From an uncultured Veillonellaceae bacterium (GTDB lineage Bacteria > Bacillota > Negativicutes > Veillonellales > Veillonellaceae), in contig CAMBIX010000001.1 of the NCBI GenBank assembly GCA_945867815.1, positions 372,001 through 436,000 of the forward strand: DNA of 64,000 nucleotides. The letters run 5' to 3'. This document shows, piece by piece, positions 1 to 12,557 of the stretch. The position numbers and the translations under genes are program-made. Under the pieces are notes generated by a model. It was not told the origin of the DNA and searched no databases. It saw nothing but the letters and a program-made list of their open reading frames with translations. How positions within the stretch are numbered: position 1 is the first letter of the stretch; each line of letters opens with the position of its first letter.

Positions 1-160
1 GAGGCAGGCCAAAAGAACTTTCATACGTTCTTTGCTCTGCTTCCTCTTGTTCCCGATTATAAGTGTCTTCGCGGCCATTCTCATCCAAGGTTACGCCCTT
101 AAAATCACGCCGTTCTTCTTCTGTTAATACCTGCGTTCGTTTTGTATCTCTTTCATCCAT
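1..160 (-). CDS. Hypothetical protein, 3' end outside window
   Basis: The open frame starts with ATG at 158-160 and runs off the left edge; 53 codons are visible. The product begins MDERDTKRTQ and is very rich in Glu, Arg and Asp, with no membrane segment or known motif. An AGGT-type ribosome binding site lies about 9 bases before the ATG. It sits 36 bases downstream of gatB on the same strand and is probably the last visible member of the gat operon. I do not recognise the family. Confidence 0.6.
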   Translation of the reverse strand, partial: MDERDTKRTQVLTEEERRDFKGVTLDENGREDTYNREQEEAEQRTYESSFGLP

Positions 161-196
161 ACGGTTACCTCACATAGCCTTACTGGCTATCGTCGA

Positions 197-1639
197 CTAT
201 TTGGATAATTCTTCTTTAAGCATTTGATTAACCATACCTGGGTTAGCTTTCCCCTTAGACGCTTTCATCACTTGGCCAACTAAGAAGCCAATCGCTTTGC
301 CTTTACCACTCTTGAAATCCTCAACAGATTTTGGATTATCGGCAATAACTTGCTTAACCAAAGCTTCAATAGCACCTGTATCCGTAATTTGTACCAGGCC
401 CTGTTCTTCTACAATCACATCTGGGTCCTTGCCAGTATCCCACATAGAAGCTAATACCTTCTTAGCAATCTTACCGGAAATTGTTCCTTTCGTAATTAAA
501 GCCATCATCTTAGCTAATTGTTCTGGCTTAACTGGTGCGTCTTTAAAAGTGATATTAGCTTCATTTACCATCTTAGATAAGTCACCTAGCATCCAATTGG
601 CTGCGCCCTTAGCATCTGCGCCAGCTTTTACTGTAGCATCTAAATAATCAGCCGTTTCCCGTAGGGCTGTCAAAATACGGCTATCTTCATTAGATAGTCC
701 ATATTCATCTTGGAAACGAGCCATCTTAGCATCTGGCAATTCTGGCAAAGTCTTACGTGCGTCTTCAATTTGTTCATCACTAATAGTCAGTGGCACTAAA
801 TCTGGTTCTGGGAAGTAACGATAGTCGTTTTCAGCCTCTTTCTTACGCATAGATAAGGTCATACCCTTACCATCATCCCAAGTCCGTGTTTCCTGTACGA
901 CCTGCCCACCGTCATCAACAAGTTCTGCTTGACGAAGAGCTTCGTATTCAACCCCTTTTTGCAAGGCCGATAAGGAGTTCATATTCTTAATTTCCGTCTT
1001 AGTACCTAACTTATCATCACCAACCAAACGGACAGAAATATTGGCATCACAGCGTAAACTACCTTCTTCCATACGTACGTCAGATACATCTAAGTACTTA
1101 AGGATAGACCGCAATTTTTCTACATAAGCCCGTGCTTCTTCACCAGATCGCATGTCTGGTTCCGATACAATTTCTAGCAAAGGCACACCTGTACGGTTAT
1201 AGTCAACATTAGACGAATCTGATGTACTAATGGTACTACCGCTATGAACAAGCTTACCTGCATCTTCTTCCATATGAATACGAGTAATACGAATACGGCG
1301 AGTCTTACCGCCGACTTCAATATCCAAATATCCATTTAAGCAAATTGGTAAATCATACTGGGACGTCTGAAAATTCTTAGGCAAATCTGGGTAGTAATAA
1401 TTCTTACGATCAAATTTATTAAAGCCTAAAATATCACAGTGCAAAGCCAAACCAACTTTAATAGCATAATCTAATACCTTTTTATTAAGGACTGGCAAAC
1501 AACCTGGTAAGCCTAGGCAAACAGGACAAACATGTGTATTTTGGTCGCCCCCGAATTCTGTAGTACAACCACAGAAAATCTTAGATTTTGTCTTCAGCTC
1601 TGTATGTACTTCCAAGCCGACTACTGTTTCATATTTCAT
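197..1639 (-). CDS. gatB: Aspartyl/glutamyl-tRNA(Asn/Gln) amidotransferase subunit B
   Basis: GatB is the kinase and tRNA-binding subunit of GatCAB, which converts Glu-tRNA(Gln) and Asp-tRNA(Asn) to the amidated forms in the cytosol. The 480-residue length is normal. The family motif GLEVHTEL is at residues 8-15, followed by the cysteine-rich CGCTTEF and CPVCLGLPG segments of the zinc-binding region. The HMEEDAGK segment near residue 122 and the C-terminal YqeY-like helical domain (about 330-478) are present. The ATG overlaps the gatA stop by 4 bases, indicating translational coupling. No glutaminyl-tRNA synthetase is seen in the window. Confidence 0.97.
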   Translation of the reverse strand: MKYETVVGLEVHTELKTKSKIFCGCTTEFGGDQNTHVCPVCLGLPGCLPVLNKKVLDYAIKVGLALHCDILGFNKFDRKNYYYPDLPKNFQTSQYDLPICLNGYLDIEVGGKTRRIRITRIHMEEDAGKLVHSGSTISTSDSSNVDYNRTGVPLLEIVSEPDMRSGEEARAYVEKLRSILKYLDVSDVRMEEGSLRCDANISVRLVGDDKLGTKTEIKNMNSLSALQKGVEYEALRQAELVDDGGQVVQETRTWDDGKGMTLSMRKKEAENDYRYFPEPDLVPLTISDEQIEDARKTLPELPDAKMARFQDEYGLSNEDSRILTALRETADYLDATVKAGADAKGAANWMLGDLSKMVNEANITFKDAPVKPEQLAKMMALITKGTISGKIAKKVLASMWDTGKDPDVIVEEQGLVQITDTGAIEALVKQVIADNPKSVEDFKSGKGKAIGFLVGQVMKASKGKANPGMVNQMLKEELSK

Positions 1640-3093
1640 AGTTGTACCTCCCCTGTTGGTGCCACTTTATTACATTCTGGACGTGCTTGTTCAAACGTAT
1701 AAGCCGCCTGCAAAATAGCTTCTTCTCCCATAGGTTTTCCCATAAGCTGCATACCAATTGGCATACCATTAGAAGCAAAACCGGCTGGAATACTAATAGC
1801 TGGAATACCAGCTAAGTTAACAGGTACCGTACAAATATCTTCTAAATACATAGATAATGGATCATTAATCTTTTCACCAAATTTAAAGGCTGTATTTGGT
1901 GCTACAGGTGCTAATAAAACATCCACATCTTCAAAAGCTCGATCAAATTCTTCTTTAATTAAACGACGAGCTTTCATAGCTTTCAAATAATAGGCATCAT
2001 AATAACCAGCACTCAATACATAAGTACCAAGCAAGATACGCCGCTGTACTTCAGGTCCAAAACCAATTGTACGCGTCTTAGTTGACATTTCAACGAGATT
2101 GTCAGCTGGTACGCGAAGGCCATAGCTAACCCCATCATAACGAGCTAGATTTGAAGACGCTTCAGCTAGGGCAATAATATAATAAGCAGACAAAGCATAT
2201 TTTGTCGTAGGTAGACTTACTTCCTTAATCGCTGCCCCTAAGGACCGATACGTTTCAATGGCTTCTTCCATGGCCTTGCGAACATCTTCATGTAAACCAT
2301 CACCAAAATATTCCTTTGGTACGCCAATAGTCATACCCTTAACATCATTGACTAATGCTTTTGTATAATCTGGCCGCTGACCTGGAATCGATGTGGAATC
2401 ATGGTCATCATGACCTGTAATGGCATTTAATACAAGCGCTGCGTCAGTTACATCGCGAGCTACTGGTCCAATTTGGTCTAAAGAAGACGCAAAGGCAATA
2501 AGCCCATAACGGGATACATTACCATAGGTAGGTTTTAAACCTACCACGCCACAGTAGGAACTTGGTTGACGAATAGATCCACCTGTATCAGAACCAAGAG
2601 CCCAAATAGCACTGCCACTGCTAACCGCTGCGGCACTACCACCGGAAGAGCCACCTGGTACATAGTCAGCATTCCATGGATTGGTCGTCTTAGCGAGAGC
2701 TGAATTTTCCGTAGAACCGCCCATAGCAAACTCATCCATATTTACCTTACCAAGGCTAATGAAATCCTGTCCTTGTAAGGCTTCAATAACACTAGCATTA
2801 TAAGGAGGAATAAAGTTTTCTAACATCTTAGACGCACATGTCGCAGGCTGTCCCTTAATACAAATATTATCCTTAACAGCCCCTGGAATGCCTGCTAACG
2901 GTGCAATGGCTTCGCCTTTTGCAATTTTAGCATCAACGGCCTCAGCCACCGCTAAGGCTTGTTCATGAGAATCAGATAAATACGCATGAACTTGTCCTTC
3001 TACAGCTTCCTTATGAGCAATAACTGCCTTGGTTAATTCAAGGGCAGACAGCTCTTTATTAACTAATTTCTGATGTAATTCATGAATGGTCAC
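1636..3093 (-). CDS. gatA: Aspartyl/glutamyl-tRNA(Asn/Gln) amidotransferase subunit A
   Basis: GatA is the glutaminase/amidase subunit that releases ammonia for GatB. The 485-residue protein has the amidase signature: Lys74 in GAVKDN, Ser149 in the [11 protein letters not shown] loop and the nucleophile Ser173 in TGGSIRQP, forming the Ser-cisSer-Lys triad. Length is usual for the family. It lies 11 bases after gatC and overlaps gatB by 4 bases, so the three subunits are made from one transcript. Confidence 0.97.
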   Translation of the reverse strand: MTIHELHQKLVNKELSALELTKAVIAHKEAVEGQVHAYLSDSHEQALAVAEAVDAKIAKGEAIAPLAGIPGAVKDNICIKGQPATCASKMLENFIPPYNASVIEALQGQDFISLGKVNMDEFAMGGSTENSALAKTTNPWNADYVPGGSSGGSAAAVSSGSAIWALGSDTGGSIRQPSSYCGVVGLKPTYGNVSRYGLIAFASSLDQIGPVARDVTDAALVLNAITGHDDHDSTSIPGQRPDYTKALVNDVKGMTIGVPKEYFGDGLHEDVRKAMEEAIETYRSLGAAIKEVSLPTTKYALSAYYIIALAEASSNLARYDGVSYGLRVPADNLVEMSTKTRTIGFGPEVQRRILLGTYVLSAGYYDAYYLKAMKARRLIKEEFDRAFEDVDVLLAPVAPNTAFKFGEKINDPLSMYLEDICTVPVNLAGIPAISIPAGFASNGMPIGMQLMGKPMGEEAILQAAYTFEQARPECNKVAPTGEVQL

Positions 3094-3104
3094 TTGTCTG
3101 CCTC

Positions 3105-3395
3105 CTACTCTTGTACCACACGAGGTACCTTAAAGTACCCATTATCTTCTTCTGGCGCATTGGACAAGGCCAATTCATGGTCTAAGGATGGCACGACCTT
3201 ATCTTCACGATACACATTGTACAAAGGCACAGCATGAGCCATTGGTTGTACATCAGTTAAATCCAATTCTTCCAATTGTTCTACATAAGTCAAAATATCA
3301 CTTAAGGCTTTTTCTGTTTCAGCTAACTTTTCGTCAGGAATATGCAACCGTGACAAAAGAGCTATTTTTTGTATTTCTTCATGACTGATTTTCAT
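3105..3395 (-). CDS. gatC: Aspartyl/glutamyl-tRNA(Asn/Gln) amidotransferase subunit C
   Basis: This is the small GatC subunit that clamps GatA to GatB. The product is about 96 residues, begins [17 protein letters not shown] and carries the [11 protein letters not shown] segment typical of the family. I take the ATG at 3395 over the TTG one codon upstream, because an AAAGGATG-type ribosome binding site is spaced for it. It is the first gat gene, 36 bases after ligA, so the operon appears to read pcrA-ligA-gatC-gatA-gatB. Confidence 0.95.
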   Translation of the reverse strand: MKISHEEIQKIALLSRLHIPDEKLAETEKALSDILTYVEQLEELDLTDVQPMAHAVPLYNVYREDKVVPSLDHELALSNAPEEDNGYFKVPRVVQE

Positions 3396-3434
3396 CAATC
3401 CACATCCTTTCCATCGTGCTTATTATAACAAAGA

Positions 3435-5429
<1,995 letters not shown>

Positions 5430-7622
5430 TTACCCCTTCTTCTTAATCGGTGCAAATTTAGCCATAATGACACGAATCCCCTGCTGAGGAAACTGAATTT
5501 TAAGCTTACTATTGGTGCCATCACCAGTAACTTCTAAGACTTGTCCTTCCCCCCATTTACTATGAATGGCCGTATCGCCAACCTGCCAGTGCTCCACTTG
5601 TGTATTGCGGATAATTGGTCTAGTAACAGGCCGCTGAGATACAGACATATGTGGCGGCACATGCCGTTTAATAATATCTGGTACCTTGCGCTTCACTGCT
5701 AGCTCTTCTATTAATTCAGGTGGGATTTCCTTTAAAAAGCGAGATGGCAAATACCCATTCGTCCGACCAAATACGGTCCGCGTTGTTGCATTAGATACAT
5801 AGAGTTCTTTTTCTGCCCGCGTAATTCCTACATAACAAAGGCGACGTTCTTCTTCAATTTCCTCTGGATTCATTAGGGTCTGGCTATGGGGAAACAAACC
5901 TTCTTCGAGACCTGCTAAGAAAACAATAGGAAATTCCAACCCCTTGGCTGCATGCAGTGTCATAAGGGTTACCTTGGATTCTTCCTGTTCAAAAGAATCT
6001 ACATCATTCACAAGAGCTACTTGTTCCAAGAAATCCTGTACCGTACCTTCTGGATTCGTATCCAAAAATTCCTTAGCCACAGATAATAGTTCACCTATAT
6101 TTTCTACACGAGCTTCATCCTGTGGATCCGTACTGTCTTCTAATAATTTCAGATAGCCTGTCTGGTCTAAAATAGCCTGTAATAAGTCTAATACATTCAT
6201 TTCATTCATGGCGGAGACCAGACTAAAAATAAGGACGCCAAATTCTTCCAGCCGTTCCTTAGTCTTGCCCTTTATCGTAGGAATCAAATGTAACTGTGTT
6301 AAGGTCATAAATAAAGACGTATGCCGTTCAGCAGCAAAGTCCTGTAGCTTACCAATAGTAGCAGCCCCAATACTACGCTTAGGCACATTAATAATACGTA
6401 AAAGGCTCAAATCATCATAGGGATTAAATAAAACCTTTAAATAGGCTAATACATCCTTAATTTCCTTGCGGTCATAGAATTTTGTGCCGCCTACCATCGT
6501 ATACGGCAAAGCCTGCTTAATTAAGGCTTCTTCCAATACACGAGACTGAGCATTCGTCCGATACAAAATAGCCATGCTACCATAAGGAATATCATAGATA
6601 GTATGTTTCTTACTAATTGTATTAGCTATAAAAGCCGCTTCTTCTAGCTCAGACTGCGCCTTAAAATGATGAATCTTAGGCCCTTCTTCATGATCCGTCC
6701 ATAACACCTTTTCTGGCCGGCTCTCATTATTTTCAATAACCGCATTAGCTGCCTGTAAGATATTTTTCGTTGACCGATAATTTTGTTCCAGCTTAATCGT
6801 CTGGCAACCTGGATAATCCTTTTCAAAATCTAAAATATTCTGAATATCGGCCCCACGCCAAGCATAAATACTCTGATCCACATCACCAACAACACATATA
6901 TTGCCCCATTTTTGCGCCAATATATAAGTTAATAAATACTGGGCCCTATTAGTATCTTGGTATTCGTCAATCATAATGTACTTAAACCGTTCTTGATATT
7001 TTTCAGCAATACCTGCCTTAGCCTGTAGCATTTTTACCGTTACCAACAAGAGGTCATCAAAATCCATGGCGTTATTTTTACGAAGTTCTCGTTCATAATA
7101 TTCGTAAACATCAGCCACTTTTTGCGTATAAAAATCACGCGCCTGCTGCCGGTATTCCCGTGCAAATAAGAGCTGATTTTTAGCATCTGATATGGCCGAT
7201 TGTACAGCCCCCACCGGATAATATTTTTCATCTAGATTTAAGGCCTTAATCGCGTGCTTGAGTACTGTCTGTGAATCACCTGTATCATAGATAGTAAAAT
7301 TCTTGCTGTAGCCTAAATATTCATCCAATTCGTAGCGTAATAACTTAGCACAAAAAGAATGAAAGGTACTTAACCAAATACGATCAGCCACCGGCCCTAC
7401 TAGGTCTTCTGCACGTGACTTCATTTCCTTAGCCGCCTTATTGGTAAAGGTAATAGCTAAAATCTCATAAGGCTGAACGCCCTGCTCTAATAGATAGGCA
7501 ATACGATATGTTAACACACGCGTCTTACCAGACCCAGCACCAGCAACAACTAATACAGCACCATCTGTCGCTTCTACCGCCCGTGCTTGTTCCTTATTTA
7601 GTCCTTGTAAAAGAGGATGCAT
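5430..7622 (-). CDS. pcrA: ATP-dependent DNA helicase PcrA/UvrD
   Basis: Superfamily 1 3'-5' helicase for DNA repair and plasmid or phage replication. Visible motifs are the Q motif LNKEQ, Walker A GAGSGKT near residue 30, IDEYQDTN (Walker B), VGDVDQSIY-WRGA (motif III), LEQNYRST (motif IV), TLHAAKGLEF (motif V) and GITRAEKEL (motif VI). The C-terminal tail (HWQVGDTAIHSKWGEG) is the Tudor-like region known from PcrA to contact RNA polymerase. I prefer the ATG at 7622 (GAAAGGG ribosome binding site) to the TTG at 7628. It heads the pcrA-ligA-gat operon. Confidence 0.96.
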   Translation of the reverse strand: MHPLLQGLNKEQARAVEATDGAVLVVAGAGSGKTRVLTYRIAYLLEQGVQPYEILAITFTNKAAKEMKSRAEDLVGPVADRIWLSTFHSFCAKLLRYELDEYLGYSKNFTIYDTGDSQTVLKHAIKALNLDEKYYPVGAVQSAISDAKNQLLFAREYRQQARDFYTQKVADVYEYYERELRKNNAMDFDDLLLVTVKMLQAKAGIAEKYQERFKYIMIDEYQDTNRAQYLLTYILAQKWGNICVVGDVDQSIYAWRGADIQNILDFEKDYPGCQTIKLEQNYRSTKNILQAANAVIENNESRPEKVLWTDHEEGPKIHHFKAQSELEEAAFIANTISKKHTIYDIPYGSMAILYRTNAQSRVLEEALIKQALPYTMVGGTKFYDRKEIKDVLAYLKVLFNPYDDLSLLRIINVPKRSIGAATIGKLQDFAAERHTSLFMTLTQLHLIPTIKGKTKERLEEFGVLIFSLVSAMNEMNVLDLLQAILDQTGYLKLLEDSTDPQDEARVENIGELLSVAKEFLDTNPEGTVQDFLEQVALVNDVDSFEQEESKVTLMTLHAAKGLEFPIVFLAGLEEGLFPHSQTLMNPEEIEEERRLCYVGITRAEKELYVSNATTRTVFGRTNGYLPSRFLKEIPPELIEELAVKRKVPDIIKRHVPPHMSVSQRPVTRPIIRNTQVEHWQVGDTAIHSKWGEGQVLEVTGDGTNSKLKIQFPQQGIRVIMAKFAPIKKKG

Positions 7623-7643
7623 AATCAAACCCTTTCTGCAAAG

Positions 7644-7674
7644 CAGGCTGTAACGACTTTGTCGCTACAGCCTG
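7644..7674 (-). terminator. Hairpin after the pyrophosphatase gene
   Basis: Two 14-base arms (CAGGCTGTARCGAC and its complement) around an AAA/TTT loop form a near-perfect hairpin, with one G-U type mismatch. It is 32 bases after the pyrophosphatase stop and 22 bases before the pcrA start. It lacks a clear U-run, so it could be a weak terminator or an mRNA-end stabiliser between the two units. Confidence 0.5.
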
Positions 7675-7705
7675 TTACGATAACCCTATAATCTTATATT
7701 CTCTA

Positions 7706-8977
7706 CTATTTCATAGCCCCTAAAATTGGCGGTACAATCTGTTTCTTCCGAGACAATACATTTGGTAAGAAAACTTCATTAGCAGCTGGATCTTTGGCAA
7801 AAGCTGATTTAATAATCGCATCTACGTCACCAGCATACAATAAATTCGTGCTTTCCTTTAAAATATCCGTTACCATCAAATAGGAAGCTAAATAACTATT
7901 TTGACAACGCATAGCTTCCAAAGCCTTAATCAAAGCATCCTTACGAGATAAAACAGCATCCGCATCCATAACCTGAATCTGAGCAATAGTAAAGACCTGT
8001 CCATTAGCTTCAAATTCTTTCATATCCGTACGAACAATTTGGTCATCAGAGAAATCAGACACGTCAGCACCGGCCTTAAGCATATCCATACCATACGCTT
8101 CTAAGTCTACACCAGCAATAGTGGCTAATTCCTTAGCCATAGCCTTATCTTTATCTGTACAAGTAGGTGAACGGAACAACACTGTATCAGAAATAATCGC
8201 GGACAATAGCAAGCCAGCAATATTCTTAGGAATTTCCACACCATATTGCTTATAAAGACCAGCAATAATCGTAGAACAACATCCAACTGGTTCATAATGA
8301 ATGAAAATAGGGGCTTCTGTTGTTAAACCACCAATACGATGATGATCAATATTTTCTATGATTTCAGCATCTTCAATATCATCGATAATCTGTACCTTTT
8401 CATTATGGTCAACAAGGATGACCTTCTGTTTATCTTCCGATGCTTCTACATTTCCCTTAACCATACCCAAATAGTGAGTACCATCCACGACTGGATAAAT
8501 CCCCTTATGAGGACGATCAAACTCTCTTAATTTCATATCTGGTACTACTTGCTGACAAGGTGCTTCTTTAGCTAATGCTTCAGCTGTCGTATCCTTACCA
8601 TCTTTCCAAGCGATTAAGGCATCAATTAAATGCTTAGGCATAATTAATCCCAAGTACTGACCATCCTTAACAACTGGAATACGATTTATTTGATGAGCCT
8701 GACGCCAAGCTAAAATATCTTTCATTGTCGCTGCTGCATCAAGAGCTGGTACATCTTTCATAACATCCTTAATCCGCACAGCAAAACTCTTTACTATTTC
8801 TGGCTGTTCAAAGCCAAAATACTGTAAAGCAAACTTTGTTTCCTTATTAGCTGTTCCTGCACAAATCGCTTTTGCATCAATACCTTGCAACTGTTTCAAC
8901 TTAGCATAAGAAATAGCTGCACAAATGGAATCCGTATCTGGATTCTTATGACCGGTTACTAAAATTGGTTTCGTCAT
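7706..8977 (-). CDS. ppaC: Manganese-dependent inorganic pyrophosphatase with CBS domains (family II)
   Basis: Hydrolyses cytosolic pyrophosphate. The DHH-family catalytic part shows GHKNPDTDS near the N-terminus and the NIDHH motif, with the DHHA2 domain at the C-terminus (about 300-423). Between them, about residues 60-180, is an inserted pair of CBS domains (RIKDVM...INRIPVV and the following KGIYPVVDG repeat). In characterised CBS-pyrophosphatases these bind adenine nucleotides and tune activity. There is no sign of the longer CBS-DRTGG-CBS form; the 423-residue length fits the short type. Start chosen at ATG 8977, preceded by ATAGGAG; ten upstream codons are unlikely to be used. Confidence 0.94.
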   Translation of the reverse strand: MTKPILVTGHKNPDTDSICAAISYAKLKQLQGIDAKAICAGTANKETKFALQYFGFEQPEIVKSFAVRIKDVMKDVPALDAAATMKDILAWRQAHQINRIPVVKDGQYLGLIMPKHLIDALIAWKDGKDTTAEALAKEAPCQQVVPDMKLREFDRPHKGIYPVVDGTHYLGMVKGNVEASEDKQKVILVDHNEKVQIIDDIEDAEIIENIDHHRIGGLTTEAPIFIHYEPVGCCSTIIAGLYKQYGVEIPKNIAGLLLSAIISDTVLFRSPTCTDKDKAMAKELATIAGVDLEAYGMDMLKAGADVSDFSDDQIVRTDMKEFEANGQVFTIAQIQVMDADAVLSRKDALIKALEAMRCQNSYLASYLMVTDILKESTNLLYAGDVDAIIKSAFAKDPAANEVFLPNVLSRKKQIVPPILGAMK

Positions 8978-9007
8978 TCTATTCACTCCTATAAGCAAGT
9001 AGTTCAA

Positions 9008-9403
9008 AACACTTACTTGCGACTACACACTATAAATTGAATCCTAAGGTAAATTAACTTAATCTACACATTATACATTTTATTCATCAATTATTATAAC
9101 ACAAACAAACGTAGCGGACTACACCATTTCAGTACATACTTTTCTGTCAAAAGCTCTATGTTGCGAAGCGCCTTATACCTCTCACAGGTGACTACGCTAG
9201 TCAGGAGCCCTAGAGAAGTATAAGATGCTTCCGTTCACTGGCTTAATAAACATTGTCCGCTTCCGTACTCTGGAATTTTTCTAACATCAACTTAAATTCC
9301 ACGTCTAAAAAAACGTAGGCGCACGAAAGAAACGGTTACCACCAAGGCAGTAACCGTTTCCCTAATCATACATATACAATTAACAAGCTCTAGAAAGCAA
9401 AGC
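9008..9403. other. Intergenic region with complex inverted repeats
   Basis: This 396-base stretch between the pyrophosphatase start and the efflux pump end contains no credible gene. Nested inverted repeats are visible. AGCGGAC (9113-9119) pairs with GTCCGCT (9255-9261). Inside that, 9166-9183 pairs with 9213-9230 over 18 positions with one mismatch and some wobble. Inside that again is GACTA-gcg-TAGTC. This could be a structured RNA, an extragenic palindromic element or a mobile remnant. A terminator hairpin for the efflux operon follows at 9329-9360. Confidence 0.55.
9329..9360 (-). terminator. Terminator of the RND efflux operon
   Basis: Perfect 11-bp arms GAAACGGTTAC and GTAACCGTTTC with a 10-base loop, followed on the minus strand by TTTCTTT. 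It lies 44 bases after the stop of the pump gene. Confidence 0.7.
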
Positions 9404-12400
9404 CTATTTAGGCTGACCTTTTTCACTCTTTAAACATCCCAAGCGTTCAATCATAATGAACAACATAGGAATAACAAAAATACCGCAAGCCGTAGCTGTT
9501 GTCATACCAGCTACAACAGTAATACCCATAGACTGCCGAGCTGCCGAACCCGCACCGGATGACAATGCCAGCGGCAAACAACCGAGAATAAAAGCTAATG
9601 AGGTCATCAGAATCGGGCGTAATCGAATCTTAGAAGCTTCAATTGCCGCGTCAACAACACGCATACCTCGATTATCTACACGTTCCTTGGCATATTCAAT
9701 AATCAAAATAGCGTTCTTCGCTGACAAACCGATGATAACCAATAAACCAATCTGTAAATAAATATCATCCGTTAAATTGGCCCCAAAGAAGTTTAAAATA
9801 TACGGAGCTAACCCCGCACCCATAATCCCTGACGGGAAGCCGAACATAACGGCAAAAGGAACTTTCCAAGATTCATATAAAGCGGCCAATACCAGGAAGA
9901 CGAAAATCATGCCTAATGACAAGATAATAATTGTCTGCGATCCGGCCTTAACTTCTTCACGGCTCTGTCCGCCCCAATCATAACTATACCCTTGCGGCAA
10001 TGTCTGCTTAGCCACCTTTTCCAACTCAGCAATAGCGTCCCCGCTACTGTAGCCTATATTAGGCTGACCTTGAATCTTAACAGCCGGCGAGTTATTGAAG
10101 CGGGTAATTGTATTCGTTGCCGTTGATAAATCAGGGGAAATATAATTATCCACTGGAATCATCTTTCCTGCACTGTTCGTTACAAAAATATTTTCATTAT
10201 TTTCAGGTGATGTACGGTATTGCGGATCCGCTTCTACAACAACCTTATAATTCTTACCGTACTTAGTAAAGTCATTAACTTGAATACCGCCATAAAAACC
10301 TTGCAAAGCAGTAAAGATATTACTTACATTAACACCATCCTGTGCGGCCTTTTCACGATTTACATGGAAATCATAGGTCGGCGTATCTGTTGTATACGAT
10401 GTATAAATCTGCTGGAATATACCGGATTGACGGGCCGCTCCTAAAAAGGCATTGGCTACCTGCATCATCTGTTCCGGCGAATCACCATTCTTATTGACCA
10501 GATACATAGTAAAACCGCCCGTTGCTCCCAAACCCGGAATAGACGGTGGATTCAAGCCGATAATCGTCGCTTCCGGAACCGTCGCACCGAAGCCCATAAC
10601 CTTACCGATATTCGCGTCAACACTCTGGGTCTTAGCTTTACGCTGGCTCCAATCAGCTAACTTAACAAACATAACCCCTGAACTGGACTGTTGCGCATTC
10701 GATAGAATATCAAACCCGGAAGCACCGAAACGAGTTTCCACATCTGACTGATGACCTAAGAAATCACTCAATTTATTAATTACCGCCATAGTCCGGCTGG
10801 CGGAGGCCCCCGGCGGTAAGTTAACAGCAATCATAAAATACCCGTTATCTTCCGCTGGAACGAAGGACGTAGGTATCATCTTAAAGGTAAAACCTGCAAT
10901 ACCTACAAAAACAGCGATAAAACCTATTGTAATCCAGGCACGTTGTGCCAACCAGGCTAAATACATACCGTAATAATCCGTAGCAATAGCCAAATATTCA
11001 TTAAATTTATCCAACCCACGATGGATAAAATTCTTCCGGCTTCCTTCTTTTTGTGATTTCAACATTAGCGAACATAAGGCCGGTGTCAAACTCAAAGCAA
11101 TAAACGCGGAAATGGCAACGGATACGGCAATGGTTAAGGCAAACTGTTTATACAGAATTCCTGTCATACCGCCCAACATAGATACCGGTACAAATACGGA
11201 AATCAATACAAAAGCAATACCAATAACCGCATTTTGTACATTATCCATGGCGGCTTCCGCTGCCTCTTTAGCCAGAAGTCCATGTACCTTCATTTCATAT
11301 TCAGCCGCTTCAATAACAACGATAGCATCATCGACAACAAGGCCGATAGCTAACACCATAGCAAATAATGTCAAAGTATTGATAGAAAAATTCAATACTT
11401 CAAAAGAGGTAAAGGTTCCTAACAAAGAAACCGGTACGGCAATCATCGGTATCAATGTGGACCGCCAGGATTGCAGGAATAAATAAACAATCAAGGCCAC
11501 CAAAATCAAAGCTTCTACCAAGGTTTCGATAACTTCTTTAATGGAAGCCTGTACGAAAGTCGTACTGTCGACAACCACATTATATCGCATATCCGGTGGG
11601 AATTTCTTCGATTCCTCTGCCAGGACTTTTTTAATCGCCGTAATTGTCTTAATGGCATTCGCATCATTCGTTAAAGAAACAGAAAAACCGGCTGCACTAT
11701 GATTATCCTCTTTACCTTGGATATCATAGGTCTGTGCCCCTAACTCAATTCTTGCTACATCACGCAAATGGGTAACAACGCCATTATTATTCTTAATCGC
11801 AATATCACCAAATTCTTCCGGCGTTTCCAACCGCCCCTGTACCTTAACCGGCATAGTAAACTGCTGACCGTTTTGAATCGGTGCAGCCCCGATGGTACCG
11901 GCTGCCGCCTGCTTATTTTGCGTAGCAATGGCATTGGTAATATCCGACATAGTAATACCCAACTGCGCCATCTTAGTCGGATTAACCCACACACGCATAG
12001 CATAGTTGGCACCAAATTCGGTGATAGTACCGACACCGTTAACTTCCTTAATGGCATCGATCAAATAATTAGTGCCATAATTTTTGAGGAATGTCTGATC
12101 ATACGTATTATTAGGCGATTCTAAAGAAAAGAAAAGGGCTATATCTCCCGTGGATTTAGTTGTCGTTACTCCCAACGCCTGTACTTCTGTCGGCAGGGAA
12201 GCCTGTGCCCGGGCTACGCGGTTCTGTGTATTAACCGTATCCATATCCGCATCGGTTCCCTGCGCAAATTGCACTGTCAAGGAGTAGTTGCCGCTACTGG
12301 AACTGGTTGATTCCATATAGTCCATTTTTTCTACGCCCACAATCTGGTCTTCAATAACAGAAGCTACCGTATCAGCAACAACGCTGGCATTAGCCCCTGT

Positions 12401-12547
12401 ATAGGCAGCACTTACACGCACCTGCGGCGGCGAAATCTGAGGATAGCGTGCTATCGGCAGATTAAACATAGACACAATCCCCATCAAGGTAATAATAATA
12501 GCTATTACGATGGCAAAGATTGGTCGATTAATAAAAAACCTGGCCAC
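9404..12547 (-). CDS. RND multidrug efflux pump, HAE1 family (AcrB-like)
   Basis: Inner-membrane proton-driven drug exporter. The 1047-residue length is typical of AcrB/MexB. The start MARFFINRPIFAIVIAIIITLMG is the usual first transmembrane helix. GLVVDDAIVVIEAAE in TM4 carries the two proton-relay aspartates. Two periplasmic porter/docking loops (about 40-340 and 560-870) alternate with two six-helix bundles. It follows the membrane-fusion gene by 10 bases. No TolC-type outer-membrane channel or dedicated regulator is in the window, so the channel is probably encoded elsewhere. Substrate not predictable. Confidence 0.95.
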   Translation of the reverse strand: MARFFINRPIFAIVIAIIITLMGIVSMFNLPIARYPQISPPQVRVSAAYTGANASVVADTVASVIEDQIVGVEKMDYMESTSSSSGNYSLTVQFAQGTDADMDTVNTQNRVARAQASLPTEVQALGVTTTKSTGDIALFFSLESPNNTYDQTFLKNYGTNYLIDAIKEVNGVGTITEFGANYAMRVWVNPTKMAQLGITMSDITNAIATQNKQAAAGTIGAAPIQNGQQFTMPVKVQGRLETPEEFGDIAIKNNNGVVTHLRDVARIELGAQTYDIQGKEDNHSAAGFSVSLTNDANAIKTITAIKKVLAEESKKFPPDMRYNVVVDSTTFVQASIKEVIETLVEALILVALIVYLFLQSWRSTLIPMIAVPVSLLGTFTSFEVLNFSINTLTLFAMVLAIGLVVDDAIVVIEAAEYEMKVHGLLAKEAAEAAMDNVQNAVIGIAFVLISVFVPVSMLGGMTGILYKQFALTIAVSVAISAFIALSLTPALCSLMLKSQKEGSRKNFIHRGLDKFNEYLAIATDYYGMYLAWLAQRAWITIGFIAVFVGIAGFTFKMIPTSFVPAEDNGYFMIAVNLPPGASASRTMAVINKLSDFLGHQSDVETRFGASGFDILSNAQQSSSGVMFVKLADWSQRKAKTQSVDANIGKVMGFGATVPEATIIGLNPPSIPGLGATGGFTMYLVNKNGDSPEQMMQVANAFLGAARQSGIFQQIYTSYTTDTPTYDFHVNREKAAQDGVNVSNIFTALQGFYGGIQVNDFTKYGKNYKVVVEADPQYRTSPENNENIFVTNSAGKMIPVDNYISPDLSTATNTITRFNNSPAVKIQGQPNIGYSSGDAIAELEKVAKQTLPQGYSYDWGGQSREEVKAGSQTIIILSLGMIFVFLVLAALYESWKVPFAVMFGFPSGIMGAGLAPYILNFFGANLTDDIYLQIGLLVIIGLSAKNAILIIEYAKERVDNRGMRVVDAAIEASKIRLRPILMTSLAFILGCLPLALSSGAGSAARQSMGITVVAGMTTATACGIFVIPMLFIMIERLGCLKSEKGQPK

Positions 12548-12557
12548 AATATCCCCC

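Noticed and set aside
11112-11486. Plus-strand ORF opposite the RND pump
   Set aside because: Antisense shadow of conserved transmembrane coding; no start signals.
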